Positions 9,730 to 20,796 of a DNA stretch of 64,000 bases are shown one piece after another. Every line of letters starts with the position of its first letter. The stretch's first letter is position 1. A program made the translations under genes and the position numbers. The stretch lies in assembly GCA_030435675.1 (NCBI GenBank), contig CM059623.1:2754012-2818011 (forward strand), given 5' to 3'. Under the pieces are notes generated by a model. The model saw nothing but the letters and a program-made list of their open reading frames with translations, made no database searches and was not told the DNA's origin. The stretch is from Steinernema hermaphroditum. Its lineage: Eukaryota; Nematoda; Chromadorea; Rhabditida; Steinernematidae.

Positions 9730-10256
9730 GATCACTCAGGCGCCCGGGGTCGCTCAAGAATAGGCTTATTTCTATTCATTTGACGCAACGTTCAATTCAA
9801 AACATTATCTTGGCCTCGAGAAAAGTACGTCTCTGTTCAAAATAAAACGGGAAGTTGGAAAACTATAGTAACCGGATGGTCCCGCTACGAACACTTTCAC
9901 GGCGACTTTTATTGCTTTAGGATAAGATGTTTTCAAGATTTTAAGATGTCAGAAACATAACATGACTTACATTCCGTTGTATACTGAGCTCAGATGGTGA
10001 TCGACATCAATCGAAGGTTGTAAATACTGAAAAGAGTGCACCAATGTTAAAGCAACATTTCTCAAAAGCGCGAAATATGTCGCGCGACTCGGCAGAGGAG
10101 AGAGAGCTGTTTATTTCGTTTTTGCGCGCCTCCAAAGGACGCAGCTGGACACAGAAAGGAACGGCGACGGCGAGCCATAGCCGTCGCCTCGACGGCGGTC
10201 CGCGGATTCGATCGATTTTGAGTCACAATTCCCAGGCCAAAGTGCACTTTTTTCTT
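9730..10256 (+). repeat. R1 dispersed repeat, copy 2
   Basis: Nearly colinear with copies at 16235-16820 and 23655-24125. Landmarks are CAGCTGATCACTC, GACGCAACGTTCAATTCAAAA, CGGATGGTCCCGC, TACTGAGCTCAGATGGTGAT, GACGCAGCTGGACACAGAAA and a final AAAGTGCACTTTT. On the minus strand each copy has an Arg-rich short frame and a GGAAGGTAAGT-type donor, so copies may be transcribed from that strand. No conserved long ORF. Family unknown. Confidence 0.75.
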
Positions 10257-10259
10257 TTC

Positions 10260-10859
10260 TATTCCGGTGACGGTGACGCAGAGTGTTTATCGGGCGGCAC
10301 CCTTCGAATCTTCTTTGACATCTTCATTGCGCCACTACAAATTGAATTGCCGTATACCTTAGGACTTGTAGGGCTGTGGTATGAGTGTATCCACCGGCTG
10401 ACCATGGCCACCCTGAGTGCCGACAACGACCTTTTATAGGCAGTTTGCGGAAGCGCGGAAGCGCCGGGGCGGATCTCCAACAGGGGGACGATTTGCGCCA
10501 AAATAGAGGGCGGGTCGAGGGGCCCCGGTTGGAGGTATTTCTTCGTGTCAAAAGGAGAAACGCTTCTCCACAAAAGTGCTGAGCCTAAACATGATTAATT
10601 GGGGTACTTTTAAGGAAATAACGACAACTTCACTCTTCACAACACTTCAACCCAACCATCACCGACACATTCGTCAACAAAAGTCTCGACGCGTCTCTGC
10701 TTCCATCGTCAAGAAGAAGCCGATTCTCTTCCCTATCTTTTATTGTAAATATTGTCTTCAGTAACAACTTTGCATTCAAAATCCGCGTGGTACACCTCAG
10801 GATGAAAAAGGCGAGCACAAAGGGCAAGAAAGACCTCATTTTTAAATTCCAAGTCGAAC
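10260..10859. other. Intergenic, no gene recognised
   Basis: Overlapping short frames on both strands without domains. No RNA gene or known repeat. Confidence 0.4.
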
Positions 10860-11115
10860 AACCACCGAAGACGCATCCTGCCGACTACGGACTCATATTT
10901 TCGATGTCGATGCGAGCTCAGAAGTCGCCCAGAAAACGCCGCGAGAAGTAGAAGATCTGCCCCCCTTTTTCCAGAGTTTCGCCGATTCTCAGATGCCCAT
11001 GAAACGACCGGTACGACATCAACGCCACACCAGGGGATGAAGTTTACAGTAATGAGATATCCTCTGTTGTCTTCTTTTTCGGTTTCAAGCAAGGCGTAAC
11101 GCTTTTGATTCTTGA
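10860..11115 (+). repeat. R5 dispersed repeat, copy 1
   Basis: Shares extended similarity with 44890-45165 in the same orientation: GATGCGAGCTCA, CGCCGCGAGAAG/CGCCCCGAGAAG, TTTCGCCGATTCTCAGATGCCC, AACATCAACGCC-like text, GATATCCTCTG and a common end GCAAGGCGTAACGC. The shared 3' end suggests a retroelement tail or a conserved UTR. Confidence 0.65.
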
Positions 11116-11828
11116 AATAAAGTCAAAGTCACTCGAAGTCGAACTCTTTTAATACCATTCACCACTTTCACCACCACCTTTTATTAAAAACACCCTGTCA
11201 TGCGGCGCGGATGTGAAGCGTCGCCTGATATAATCCCAATAAAAGGAGCAGGAAGGAGGACGACAATTAATTCCGGGATTCGGTGATTCAATGATTCGAT
11301 GATTCGTGTGTATTAGCATAGTCGTATAATGTCCCCTCTCGCTCCGCATAAATAATCTGTAACGAGTCGCGTCTAGCCTTACTATCCGCTACACCCACCG
11401 CTCTGAAGGAATAGGATGACAGAAGAGTAACATAAACTCTTCCTGTCCGACAACCCCATAAAACAAAGATTACAATAACACAATATCAGAATTATGGACG
11501 AACAAGAATTCATCGTCATTGTGTGCTTGATTAAAGTTCGACATTGCAGGAGGAATCAGAATCCTGTGGAACGTGTATGTCGTGTCCGCAACACGGCATT
11601 AACTCGTGTTTCCCTTCCTTTAGGTGTGAATCCCTCAGTGGACAAGGTATTACAGAGTACACTTTATATGAGGTTACTAGTGGTGAGTGGAAGCGGTATG
11701 GGGAAGGGGAGAGTAGAGAGGAGCGGCGGAGGCGGCCGGTCTTGAGGGCGCCTTGGGAGCACACTGGGCAGCGAGCCGGCTGCAGGCGGGGGAGCGCGGG
11801 GCGTGGCCCCGACACACCCCCTCTTCAT
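11116..11828. other. Intergenic, GC-rich toward 11700-11828
   Basis: No supported gene. GGGGCGTGGCCCCGACA at about 11797 recurs inverted near 12790, bracketing the Pro-rich coding region. No further structure identified. Confidence 0.4.
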
Positions 11829-12750
11829 TCAGCGCCGACCCGGCGCTTGGGGAGACCGTTCTCTTCCGCTGCCGAGAAGAACTCCTCGGAGCCCGAGGAC
11901 GGGGACGTGGAGTGGGCGTCGGCTGGTGAGTGCGATCGGCGCTCCGGGCGCGAAGTCGTTTGGCGCTCCGGGCGTGAAGTCGTCCGGCGCTCCCTGCGCG
12001 AAGTCGAGGGGCGCTCCTGGCGCGAAGTCGAAGGGAGCTCCTGGCGTGAAGTCGTCCGGCGCTCCTGGCGCGAAGTCGAGGGGCGCTCCTGGCGCGAAGT
12101 CGAGGGGCGAGCCGACGGCGGTGAAGGGCGTCGGCTCGTTGGAAGAGGCGGTCGATGAAACAGAATTAGTAGGAATGTTTGGGGCAACAGGATTGTTAGA
12201 GATGATCAGAGTTACAGGTTTAGGGACAACAGTCGGGGCAACAGGATTGTTAGAGGTGGTCGAAGTTGATACAGCGGAGCGGGGTCGACCTCCTGGGGTC
12301 GGTTGGCGATCGTGGACCTCCTTCGCAGCTTCGGGGATGAACTTGCGTCGGTCCTCCGCGTGTCGAGCAAATCGGCGCTGACGCGGAGGTGACGGATCTG
12401 GAACTTCCTGACGGCGGAAACGACGACGGGCCTCTTCCAGGCGTTCCGGCCACCAGCTAGCGTCGTCGTCCCAGTCGTAGCTAGGCTCAGTGGCTGGCCT
12501 AATGACTGCATCGGGAGTCATTCTCTCGAAGATGCGCTGATCCTGCGCGTTCCAGCCGAAGGTGACCGGGAAGCCGCGCACCTGCGCGAGTTCTTGGTAG
12601 AACTCCTGCTGGTGTTCTGGAATCAAGCGAGGATTCGACACCCACCGGTGCAGGTCCTCCAGGATGGCCCTCGTCCAAGCTTCTACGTTGCGGCTGCCTG
12701 GCGGTGTCGCAATGCAAGTGGCGTCGACGTGAGCTTCGAAGCGGACTGCC
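11829..12750 (-). CDS. Pro-rich protein with seven xDFAPGAP octapeptide repeats
   Basis: One open frame runs from a CCCTAG acceptor near 12750 to a stop at 11829. The first in-frame AUG-type start gives 270 aa, but the frame is open upstream through EAWTRAILEDLHRW, so 12641 is probably internal. Order: a folded-looking acidic N-terminus (DLHRWVSNPRLIPEHQQEFY, then DWDDDASWWPERLEEARRRF), a Ser/Thr/Pro/Asn-rich linker, seven tandem octapeptides of the form x-D-F-A/T-P-G-A-P, and a short Arg-rich tail. The octapeptides come from a 24-bp minisatellite. Base composition is much more GC-rich than the neighbours. The layout (N-terminal domain plus low-complexity Pro-rich tail) would suit a retroelement gag-like or structural protein, but no motif proves it. 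No reverse transcriptase is adjacent. Confidence 0.45.
11926..12118. repeat. 24-bp GC-rich minisatellite within the Pro-rich ORF
   Basis: About seven to eight imperfect units of the type GGCGCTCCTGGCGCGAAGTC plus four bases. The unit is a multiple of three, so length changes keep the reading frame. Units alternate GCGCGAAG and GCGTGAAG variants, giving Ala or Thr in the peptide. Confidence 0.9.
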
Positions 12751-12814
12751 TAGGGTTCGGAAGTGGGCCGCGCGGGCGGGAGTGCGGGGCCACGCCCCGA
12801 CAGCAGTCCTCTTT

Positions 12815-13105
12815 TATGTACATGATTTCGGAAGTCTGCAATTTATTGGCGTCAAACAATGAGTGACAGTCAAGTCAGCGGGCATAGCTCAGAAGGTCGG
12901 ACAAGAATGTGAATGTTTAGAACTACAATTGAACCTTCCAAAGATACTACTTAACTGATAAATTTTAAGAAAAAAACTCACATTTAACTGAAAAAAACGC
13001 TCGCCGGTCGTGGAAGATAATGTGGCTGTTCTGTTGGTCTTTCGACTGCGTTCTGACGGAATGTGTCACTTTCGCAATCGCGGTTTTTTGGACATAATAA
13101 GCTGT
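12815..13105 (+). repeat. R2 dispersed repeat, copy 2
   Basis: Uninterrupted version of R2. Contains AAGTCTGCAATTTATTGG, CATAGCTCAGAAGGTCGG, the CCAAAGATACTACTTAACTGA segment into which mariner inserted in copy 1, and GCTCGCCGGTCGTGGAAGA. It acts as an empty-site reference for that insertion. Confidence 0.7.
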
Positions 13106-14040
13106 GAAAATATATGTGTGAAATGGGGTGTGCCGTCTAGAAAAATGACCTGTTCAAAACAGGTGTTTTCGTGCATTGCTTTGTGTTGTGTCCGGTGATT
13201 GTATTTGACCTTTACTGCACCAACAAAGTTTACCACTTTAACGATGAGAGTGAAAGCCTTAAAGGGACCCGGTCATGGATAAAAAAACTTCTTCAAATCT
13301 TCTGAAAATTTGTACACCCCTGTTTTCGGGGTTGCTGAACACGATGGTGAAGTCGGTTTCTCGGAAAACATGATAGTTTCTGAGAAATAGCAAAAAATAG
13401 ACAAAAAACGTCGTGCAAACTTTGCCTTCAAGCGCAAGGCAGAGTTCGCGGTTCGTTCCGAAAACATTTCAGCCCCTTGTTTTAAAGGCTGCCCAACATC
13501 GTGCTGAAATCAGTTTCTCAAAATTCCCAGTAGTTTTCAAGAAACGGACCTTAGGATCCACACAGTTTTGCTGTTCAATTGTTCAATGCCGAAGGAGGAT
13601 CGGGGTGTTTTCAAGAGAAAGCCATGGGCCTTCAGAGTTTTGGGTCTCTCATCCGCACTGATTCCTCGTACGATTTTGGAGTTACCGTAAAGGTATGTAG
13701 CTATGGATGCTGTATTTTATATTGTGTTTAGCTCGAACTCTTTTCGAGTATTTCACTTACACGGACGAGCTACAAACCAACGATTTGCCTGGCTCCTACT
13801 CTTGGAGTGCAATCAACGAATGGACGGTACTGCACGACAACTACTGTGGTCAACGAGCTGGGTGTTTTCTCGCGGACTTCGTTGACACGGACGATTCAGC
13901 GGAGGGAAGAACACGAAAACGAACACATTTGTTTTACAGAGATAATTTTATGTTTACACTAGACATATGTACATCGGACAAATAAATACATCCACTGACT
14001 GGACGTGAATCGAAGCGGGCGGGAGAGTAGACGACTGCTG
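13106..14040. other. Intergenic, no gene recognised
   Basis: Two stretches around 13300-13560 share the pattern TTTC(T/A)GAAAA and GTGCTGAA/GCTGAACACGATGGTGAA, hinting at an old short duplication. No gene supported. Confidence 0.35.
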
Positions 14041-14053
14041 GCCTTCTGGGGCT

Positions 14054-15593
14054 TCAGATCTTGGTCTCGATACTTTTCAATGTCACTTCCGAGATGTAGC
14101 CTTCGTCGAGGAGTTCGACATACTTGGATGTCAGAACGGGAACGTCTTTGGTGGCGTCCAGAAACGTTCTCCATGAGTTGGCCTTTTTTAGACGGTGCAG
14201 GTTTCCGATCACCACTAGACCAGACCGGGCGCGGGTCATACTGACGATGGCTCTTTCATCGGACAGGGCGAAGTCGTCCTCCGGGTGAAAACTTTCGCGT
14301 TGTTTGTCTGCAAAACAAAAATCAGTGTACGTTCGCAAACCAAGTTTCATTAACAGGGCCTCAAATAAAGGTGGACACTAAAGGGAAAAAAGGGGGGAGA
14401 AGGAAAGGACAGGAGGGCGGGCGGGCGGCGGCGACTCTCCTTTCCGGTCCAAAAAGGCGCCCGCTACAGACGCAGATTTAACAACAGTTAAAAGCGATTT
14501 CAACGCTATGGGAGGATATGAACGGTCAAGTTCTTTTCAATTTGGTCAACAGTATGTCAAAGGGACTATTGGACCCGTGAAGCATAGAGGCTGCACCGAT
14601 TATTCTGCACATTTTATCACTGAGGATGTGCTTTTCTCAAAACCTCAACTCTATATGAAACAGTTTCCGATTTGCATACAACCAAATCAGATGAAAGCTA
14701 CTCATCCAAAGCAGCATCAAACTTAAAGTCAAACGTACCGTAACAGCTGGTCTTGGAGACACGTGTTGTCTTTTCGGTATCGGGCGTAGTTCCGAGGTGT
14801 TGTGGTACAGGTAGAGTGCGATGGCAGTCAGGAGCCTGGTTTTTCCCGTTCCGGCTGGAGCATCGGCGACGAGATCAAGGCAGTCTTTCGGCTGCTTCCA
14901 TCTGCTCTTCAGTTAGTCCTTCGAACCACCGATTGAAATGCAACGACTGTCTGCAATCATCGATCTTACTTTATAACTGTATAAGCTGAGCATACAGCAA
15001 GGCGTCGGCTTCTGCGCACTGCGATAGGGGAGACCAGAATCTATTCTAATCTAGGCGCAGATGATGCATGGTCTTCGATGCTTCATCGCCAACTGAAGGG
15101 CTTCTTTCTCTTGGATTCCACGTTTTCCAAGTTCTCGACGCTCTTTTACGTAGTCGTCGACCATCTCGACCTCGTCGTGAGATAGGTTTGCCTTCTTGAT
15201 ATCCTGGGCCAGGCGGATCTGTTGGTACCAGTCTTTGGACTCGGTATCGTTATGTGCCGCGGTCTTTTCGTAGGAGATCGATTGTATGAGGAGGAGATCT
15301 TCTACTCGTCGGCATTCGGGAACGCCTGTTTGATAGCTTCTCATTGTTCGACTGCTTCCCAGTCAAGGTCCTCGATGCTTCACTGTGTTGTTTGTTGACA
15401 GCAATCGACGGATTTCAAATTTTGCATGTTTTTTGGCGTTCTTGTCTGAAAAACAAAAATGAATGCACATTTGCAAACCAAGTTTCATTAACAGGGTGTC
15501 AAATAAGGGTGGACACCAAAGCTGTTTCAGGCGTCCCGTCTGGGATTCCGGGGGTCCCTTACCGGATCTGAGGCGTCCCCCCAGGGATCTCAA
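14054..15593 (-). pseudogene. Decayed and rearranged UPF1-like helicase
   Basis: Pieces of the same helicase type as 1757-3832 are recognisable on the minus strand but broken and out of order. At about 14900-14753 a frame carries Walker A ADAPAGTGKTRLLTAIAL. At 15344-15051 a frame aligns with the region before the intact gene's NVVCCT motif (DEVEMVDDYVKERRELGKRG). At 14302-14054 a frame holds motif VI AIVSMTRARSGLVVIG and a C-terminal tail. The Walker A piece should precede the middle piece in transcription order but lies after it, so either two copies or an internal rearrangement is present. Two near-identical acceptor-proximal segments (about 14300-14370 and 15440-15515, with TTAATGAAACTTGGTTTGC) precede the pieces, and in-frame stops occur around 15300-15365. 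Confidence 0.7.
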
Positions 15594-16234
15594 GCGTACC
15601 CTACAGGATTTGATGTTTCTACTTGAATTTTGAAAAAATTTCTATTTGAAGAATATTAGAATCTTAAGTTAGATGTTCTGGGTAGAGATGGTCTACGGAA
15701 TGGATGTCTACACAGAGATTCTAACGGATTTAATCCGCAGCTGACAAGTAAACGTTATTTATATACCGATTTAAATAAGTGAGGATTTCCTTTTCTCTTC
15801 CTGTTGTTCGACGTGTAGAAGATTAGAATCTACCGCATCCGAGATGTCTAAATGTTTTCTTCGCACATTTCTGTCTCTTTAACCCATCGCTCGCTACCGT
15901 ACCCCAAAGCACCTACCGCACCCACGTACGCACTGCGCAGGCAGGCTCCCGCTGCGACTGGCCTACCGTAACCGAGCGCTGCTGCGTTCGGGTGCAGTAG
16001 CTCGGCTCAGCCTGTGACAGCCCCGTTAGGACCCGTGGTATTGAACTCCTGGTCCGCTGATTCATGCATCGCTGATTCATGTCTTGTCTTATTGGTGTCG
16101 TAGGGATTCAGCGGGGCCGCCGAGAGGGCGACATTGTTATGAAGATGATCATGAAAAAAAGGTGGTGCTACTTCCGAAAGAACTATCGCTTTGGGGAACA
16201 AGCATCCGAGAAGAATCACTTTTAGCTGAAGAAA
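15594..16234. other. Intergenic, no gene recognised
   Basis: No feature supported. The 15890-16000 stretch contains several short CTACCG-type repeats. Confidence 0.4.
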
Positions 16235-16820
16235 ACGCAACTCAGCTGATCACTCCGGCGCCTGGAGTCGGTGTCAAGAATAAGCTTATTTCTATTCATT
16301 TGACGCAACGTTCAATTCAAAACGTTATCTCGAGCTCGAAAACAAAACAGTACACAAAGTACGTCTCTATTCAAAACAAAACGGGAAAAGTGCAAAACTA
16401 TAGTAACCGGATGGTCCCGCCACGAATACCTTCACGGCGACGAACACCTTTATTGCTTTGGGATAAGATGTCTTTAAGATTTTAAGATGTCAGAAACATA
16501 ACAGGACTTACCTTCTGTTGTATACTGAGCTCAGATGGTGATCGACATCAATCGAAGGTTGCAATTACTGAAAAGAGTACACCAAAGTTAAAGCAACGTT
16601 TCTCAAAAGCGCGACATATTTTGAGTCGCGCGACAAAGAAAAAATAAACAGCTCTGGAGAAAGAGCTGTTTATTTTGTCTTTGCGCGCCACCAGAGGACG
16701 CAGCTGGACACAGAAAGGAACGGCGGCGGCGAGCCATAACCGTCGCCTCCGACAGTCGACGGCGCTGCGCCGATCCGATCGATTTTGAGTCACAATTCCC
16801 CGTCCAAAGTGCACTTTAGA
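16235..16820 (+). repeat. R1 dispersed repeat, copy 3
   Basis: Same landmarks and order as the copy at 9730-10256, including CTGATCACTCCGGCGCCTGG, GTAACCGGATGGTCCCGCCA, TATACTGAGCTCAGATGGTG and the GACGCAGCTGGACACAGAAA block. It has a small duplication around the GAGAAAGAGCTGTTTAT hairpin near 16620-16680. Confidence 0.75.
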
Positions 16821-17466
16821 AGGGCACAGAATTGTCACTATTGGCGCGCCACGGATTTCGTCCGCATCAGGCCGTTGCGCACGAACAGGCGACTCCAGTC
16901 ATTGGCAAAATGGAATAGAACAGATGGAAGGTAGGCTGTTGACTGATTGTGATTATATTCATCATCGCTACGATGAGACGGAGCTCAAGCTCGGGTTCCT
17001 CCGTTCGTAAAAGGGAACTTCTTCTTGAATAGTGTTCTTCAGATGGGGACTTAGGCTGTGGGTAAATATGACCGGATACTGATTGATGTCAAAGTCATTT
17101 GTGGTCAGAGTCGTGTTCCTAATCGAGTCCATGCTGCTCAGTTCACATTTTAGCCCATAGTGTCCGACCGCTCACAAGGGAAGTGTTAAACATGGCCCCC
17201 GCTGATTTGGCTTAAGTTCCCTACAGTCGTAGTAAACACGAGGATAATCACGATAATCACACCGTTCAACAAGAACTTGTCGACTTGTTCTGGGGCTTTC
17301 AAAAAGAGCTAAACGACTTTTTTACTAAGATTGGGAAGCGCTTTTCTGGCTTCTAAAGCATATCAGTGAACTACAACTTATCATGAAATCGCTTACGTTT
17401 CTGCGCGTTGCGCTTCCATCTTTTCGTTCGTCATTGTCGTAAAGTAATTACAAGGCGTTAAACTAA
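16821..17466. other. Intergenic, no gene recognised
   Basis: Nothing identified on either strand. Confidence 0.4.
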
Positions 17467-17745
17467 ACTTAAACTTCGCAGCGCCTTATTCGCTCCCAGA
17501 GGGAGGCGGTGAAAGCGCTGCTTAGCGCGTTGGTGTCCTGGGTTAAATGGGTTATGCCGGTCAGCACTTCCCATTCGCCATTCGAACGCGGATTTCAGGT
17601 CATCTCCCCAGAATTTTTTCACCTTCCGGCTGCCTGGACCCCTCTTCTGGAGTGAAGGGGGCGCCGGCCGCGCTGTTGTCGTCACGGGGTCGTATTGGCT
17701 GATATGCTCCTCGAGGTGAAACCAAACTTCGCCTGTGTACGAAAT
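17467..17745 (-). pseudogene. Partial tandem copy of the 17881-18483 coding unit
   Basis: The minus strand encodes PSLQKRGPGSRKVKKFWGDD, then FEWRMGSADRHNPF, the same blocks as the neighbouring unit to the right but with a shorter, diverged C-terminal part and an early stop. DNA identity is high between 17600-17735 and 18245-18380. Product unknown. Confidence 0.55.
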
Positions 17746-17880
17746 GGTTCCAGGTGTGAGAAGCTCGTATTGAGCACGGCCTTTAAGGGGATAAAGGAGA
17801 CCAGTAGTGATAATAATGGTTTATTGACCTGAACAATTAGACGCGACCGCGTCGGTCAATATCAATAGAACAAACTAATA

Positions 17881-18483
17881 TCATGACGTTGATCATCCTC
17901 CTCGGTGGGCGGGACTTACGGAGTCTCAAGGAGTTGAGACATTCGGTGTCATTCTTGAGCACCAGAATTTCCACGTTTGCCTCGTCGGGGTGCGTCATGG
18001 CTACGACTTCAGGTTCACCCGCTAGTGCCTCCTGGACGAACGCCAGCAACTCTTGGCTTCGATGTCCGTCGCGGCACTTTTCGCGAGTGCTTCCCGGAGG
18101 CTCGTTAGCGCTTCCTTCGCTCCCCGAGGGAGTCGGTGGAAGTGCTTCTTCGCACGTTGGCGCTTGGCCTTTAGGTGTTCTGGGGCGAACGGGTTATGCC
18201 GGTCAGCACTCCCCATTCGCCACTCAAATGCAGCGTCAAGATCGTCGCCCCAGAATTTGGTCACCTTCCGGCTGCCTGGACCCCTCTTCTGGAGTGAAGG
18301 GGGCGCCGGCCGCGCTGTGGTCGTCACGGGGTCGTATTGGCTGATATGCTCCTCGAGGTGAAACCAAACTTCGCCTGCACGGCGTTGTCGCCAGGACCGA
18401 GGTGGCTCCGACCGCATGAGGCGGCGGTCGACGCACGAAATGAACAAGCATAGACCTAGCCCGTTCTTCTCTCGCTCGAACAA
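17881..18483 (-). pseudogene. Unrecognised coding unit, tandem-duplicated, frameshifted
   Basis: The frame from 18483 encodes a basic protein with EVWFHLEEHISQYDP, PSLQKRGPGSRKVTKFWGDD, WRMGSADRHNPFAPEHLKAK and GAKEALTSLREALAK. Near 18050 the frame shifts by one base; the continuation ELLAFVQEALAGEPEVVAMT and NVEILVLKNDTECLNSLRL runs in the next frame and ends at a CCGTAAGTCC donor (about 17918). That donor suggests a further exon downstream, disrupted by the partial duplicate at 17467-17745. No known domain. Codon composition is GC-richer than the host genes, like the Pro-rich ORF at 11829-12750. Confidence 0.45.
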
Positions 18484-18539
18484 CAGTGCCCTTGACTTTT
18501 AGATTGAGAAAGGGTGCAGGTAGGCGTCATCACAGTGTT

Positions 18540-18860
18540 TTTCTGCAGAAGCGGATGATTTCGAAAGTCTGCAATTATATAGCTATACATGCTAGCGTCA
18601 AAAAGTGAGCGGTAATCTAGCGGACATGGCCGTTTTCAACACATAGCAATGTTGAGAACAGCCGAAGAGATTACTAAACAGAACCAATCTCTTTCAAATA
18701 CATTTACCTGATAAATTTAGAGAAAGAAACTCACTTTTAACTGAAGAAAGCGCTCGCCGGTCGTGGAAGATAATGTGACTGTTTTGGTAATGCTTTGACG
18801 TCGTTCTGACGAAATGTGTCACTTTCACACTTCACCGTTTTTGCACAGAATAAGCCGTAA
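18540..18860 (+). repeat. R2 dispersed repeat, copy 3
   Basis: Shares GCGGATGATTTCGAAAGTCTG, AATGTTGAGAACAGCCGAAG, GCTCGCCGGTCGTGGAAGAT and AATGTGTCACTTTCACACTT with the other copies. Confidence 0.7.
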
Positions 18861-19276
18861 AAGCTGTAAGTTACTCCTTTACATCCGTGAAAATCTTGCA
18901 TTCTAAATACTCATTACATATTCAAAGGGACAGAGGCGGTGGGTGACACAAAGTGCAACTTGTGTCGTCGGCAAATTGTTTCGGAGATTTCCATGAGATT
19001 AAGTCCCGAAAACGTCTAGGTTTCAATCATCCCAGAAGGAGCGGTAGATGTCCAGGATACCGAAAATGAACGAAATCGGCTCCTATGAGGAGTAAGAGGT
19101 GCCGCAACCAGAAGAAAGGAATCAAGTCCTCGACAACGTGAACCAAACTAAGCAAACTAAGTCCTAACAAACGAGAAGGAAGTGCAAATGTACCATCAAC
19201 CGTCGAAAACGGACAACGCCAAAAGGAACAGCCCTTGAAACTTCGAAACACATACAACAAAACAACAAATATTTTA

Positions 19277-19593
19277 TTATACTAAAAAACCGTTGAAACG
19301 TTGGAGGTCATCAAACGAGGACACCAACTGCGGTTCGAAAAACCTCAACACAAACAATAACTCCTCGAACAACGCGTCTTCTCTGTCGTCGACGATGGCT
19401 TCCGTGCGGCGAGTGAAGTCGTGGAGAGTTGAGAGCATTTTGAGCTCATTTGGTCTCAGAGTCTGTTCAGCAGACATTAATGGGACCTGAGAAAGTTGAT
19501 AACGCGGGAACAGGTGAGGTACTTCGCGTACTCGGTTTCGTCCAGTTCGAAGGCGCGGCGGAGGCCCAACAGAGCTTGTAACTGCTTTGACAT
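19277..19593 (-). CDS. Candidate small gene with acceptor and poly(A) signal, frame unresolved
   Basis: Transcription-unit signals are good: a TTTGTTATTTTCAG acceptor five bases before ATG at 19593, and AATAAA just after the stop at 19277. The ATG frame reads MSKQLQALLGLRRAFELDET, then YAKYLTCSRV, and stops after 38 codons. The next frame is open from the acceptor to 19277 and reads LRPNELKMLSTLHDFTRR, EDALFEELLFVLRFFEPQ. The two look like one protein of about 100 residues split by a 1-nt shift near 19490, or by a splice I cannot place. Helix-rich, no known domain. Confidence 0.4.
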
Positions 19594-19983
19594 GTTTTCT
19601 GAAAATAACAAATAGAACTAAATGCACAAAAGACACGTTCAGATCCAAAAAATCGAAAGTGAGTTTTCAGGCCCCTTTGGATCGGTTTTATGAAGGCTTC
19701 AGGGCAAAGAGGTTAGGTTAAACCGTAGACAGACAGCCTCTTCCGGTGCCCCTAGAGTGTCAACGCTTCTTGAAGCCTCTGCCAGTACGGTAGCCAGAAA
19801 TCTTCATTGTAACCCAGAAGGAATACAGAGTCATGCTGTAGAGTCATGTTTGATACTTGGAAAATCATGTTTACTTTTACGATTTTATGTTATTTTGTAG
19901 GGCTCTCTGGAACGTTTCAAAAATAAAAATGCGACTGTCTCAAGTAATACAAAGTGTGACTTCGACAGTAGATTTCGCAATTA

Positions 19984-20794
19984 TTGGGTTGAAACATTGA
20001 AAATGAGCGCTGTTAATTCGAACGTTTCCAATTGATTACTAGTACTATAACAGACAACGGGGACATTGCTCACAGCTATAAGACCCACATAACAACTCCG
20101 CAAGTTCATTTTTACGTTACAGAAACACAGGCCAAAAGTTGAAATGATCCTCGGATTCTGAAAAGTACGACTGCCCGAGACCGCATCTTTTTAAGTTGAC
20201 CTTCATAATGGATCTCCATTTTGAGCTGACAGATTTCTTTTTTGCTCTTTACATAGCGCCTTCTTAGCTCTATCTAACTGTCATATCTGCTCGTCCATAA
20301 ATTACCACATCAGAGGCAATCAATGAGAATAAAATGGAGAGATCAAAAAGCGGAACAAAACATTTTTCGATCATAAACCTTTCTATAAAGGAGATATCCG
20401 GTTCCTCTCCGAAAAGGCAGCTGACGTTGTGCAATCGAATGGTGAATAGTATTCCAGTTTTCAATAATAATAGGTCCGGGGTTCGAATCCGCCCGCAGGC
20501 CAAACTTTTTTTTTCATATTTTCTCGACATAACATTCTGGAAAATGTTTCACTGTCTTTCACTATCTCTCAGCTCAAAACTGAGATTCTAAGTAGGCGAA
20601 ATTTAAACATGCGAAAAAATAAGCTGAAAAAGTACAAAAAAAAAAGTTTGATCGCATGTAGATTCGAACCCCGGACCTTCCGACTGATTCCGGTTCGTTC
20701 CGATGCATCCCTAGTGAATACCTTAAGCGAAATGCACTTTGTTGTCCTTAAACATTCACTTTTAAAAACGCTCATTTTCAGTGTTTCAACCCAA
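19984..20794. mobile_element. R4 TIR element (mariner-like ends), copy 1
   Basis: TTGGGTTGAAACATTGAAAA at the left and TTTTCAGTGTTTCAACCCAA at the right form inverted termini bounded by TA (19982-19983 and 20795-20796). The 811-bp interior has no transposase. The first bases (TTGGGTTG) are the same as the mariner TIR in this window, so mariner transposase could mobilise it. Inside, two GGTCCGGGGTTCGAAT blocks in opposite orientation resemble tRNA B-boxes. Confidence 0.85.
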
Positions 20795-20796
20795 TA

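Noticed and set aside
9740..10000. U1 snRNA-like ACTTACCTT in R1 copies
   Set aside because: Only the complement of a splice donor is shared; no snRNA stem-loops or Sm site follow. It is better read as a splice donor on the opposite strand.
16615..16685. Possible miRNA-like hairpin from AGAGCTGTTTAT duplication in R1 copy 3
   Set aside because: The duplication is direct and inverted over short parts only, and is absent from other R1 copies.
20465..20505. Possible tRNA gene ending in GGTCCGGGGTTCGAATCC
   Set aside because: No matching acceptor stem or D-arm lies at the right distance, and a second such block occurs in inverse orientation inside the same TIR element. It is tRNA-like repeat material.
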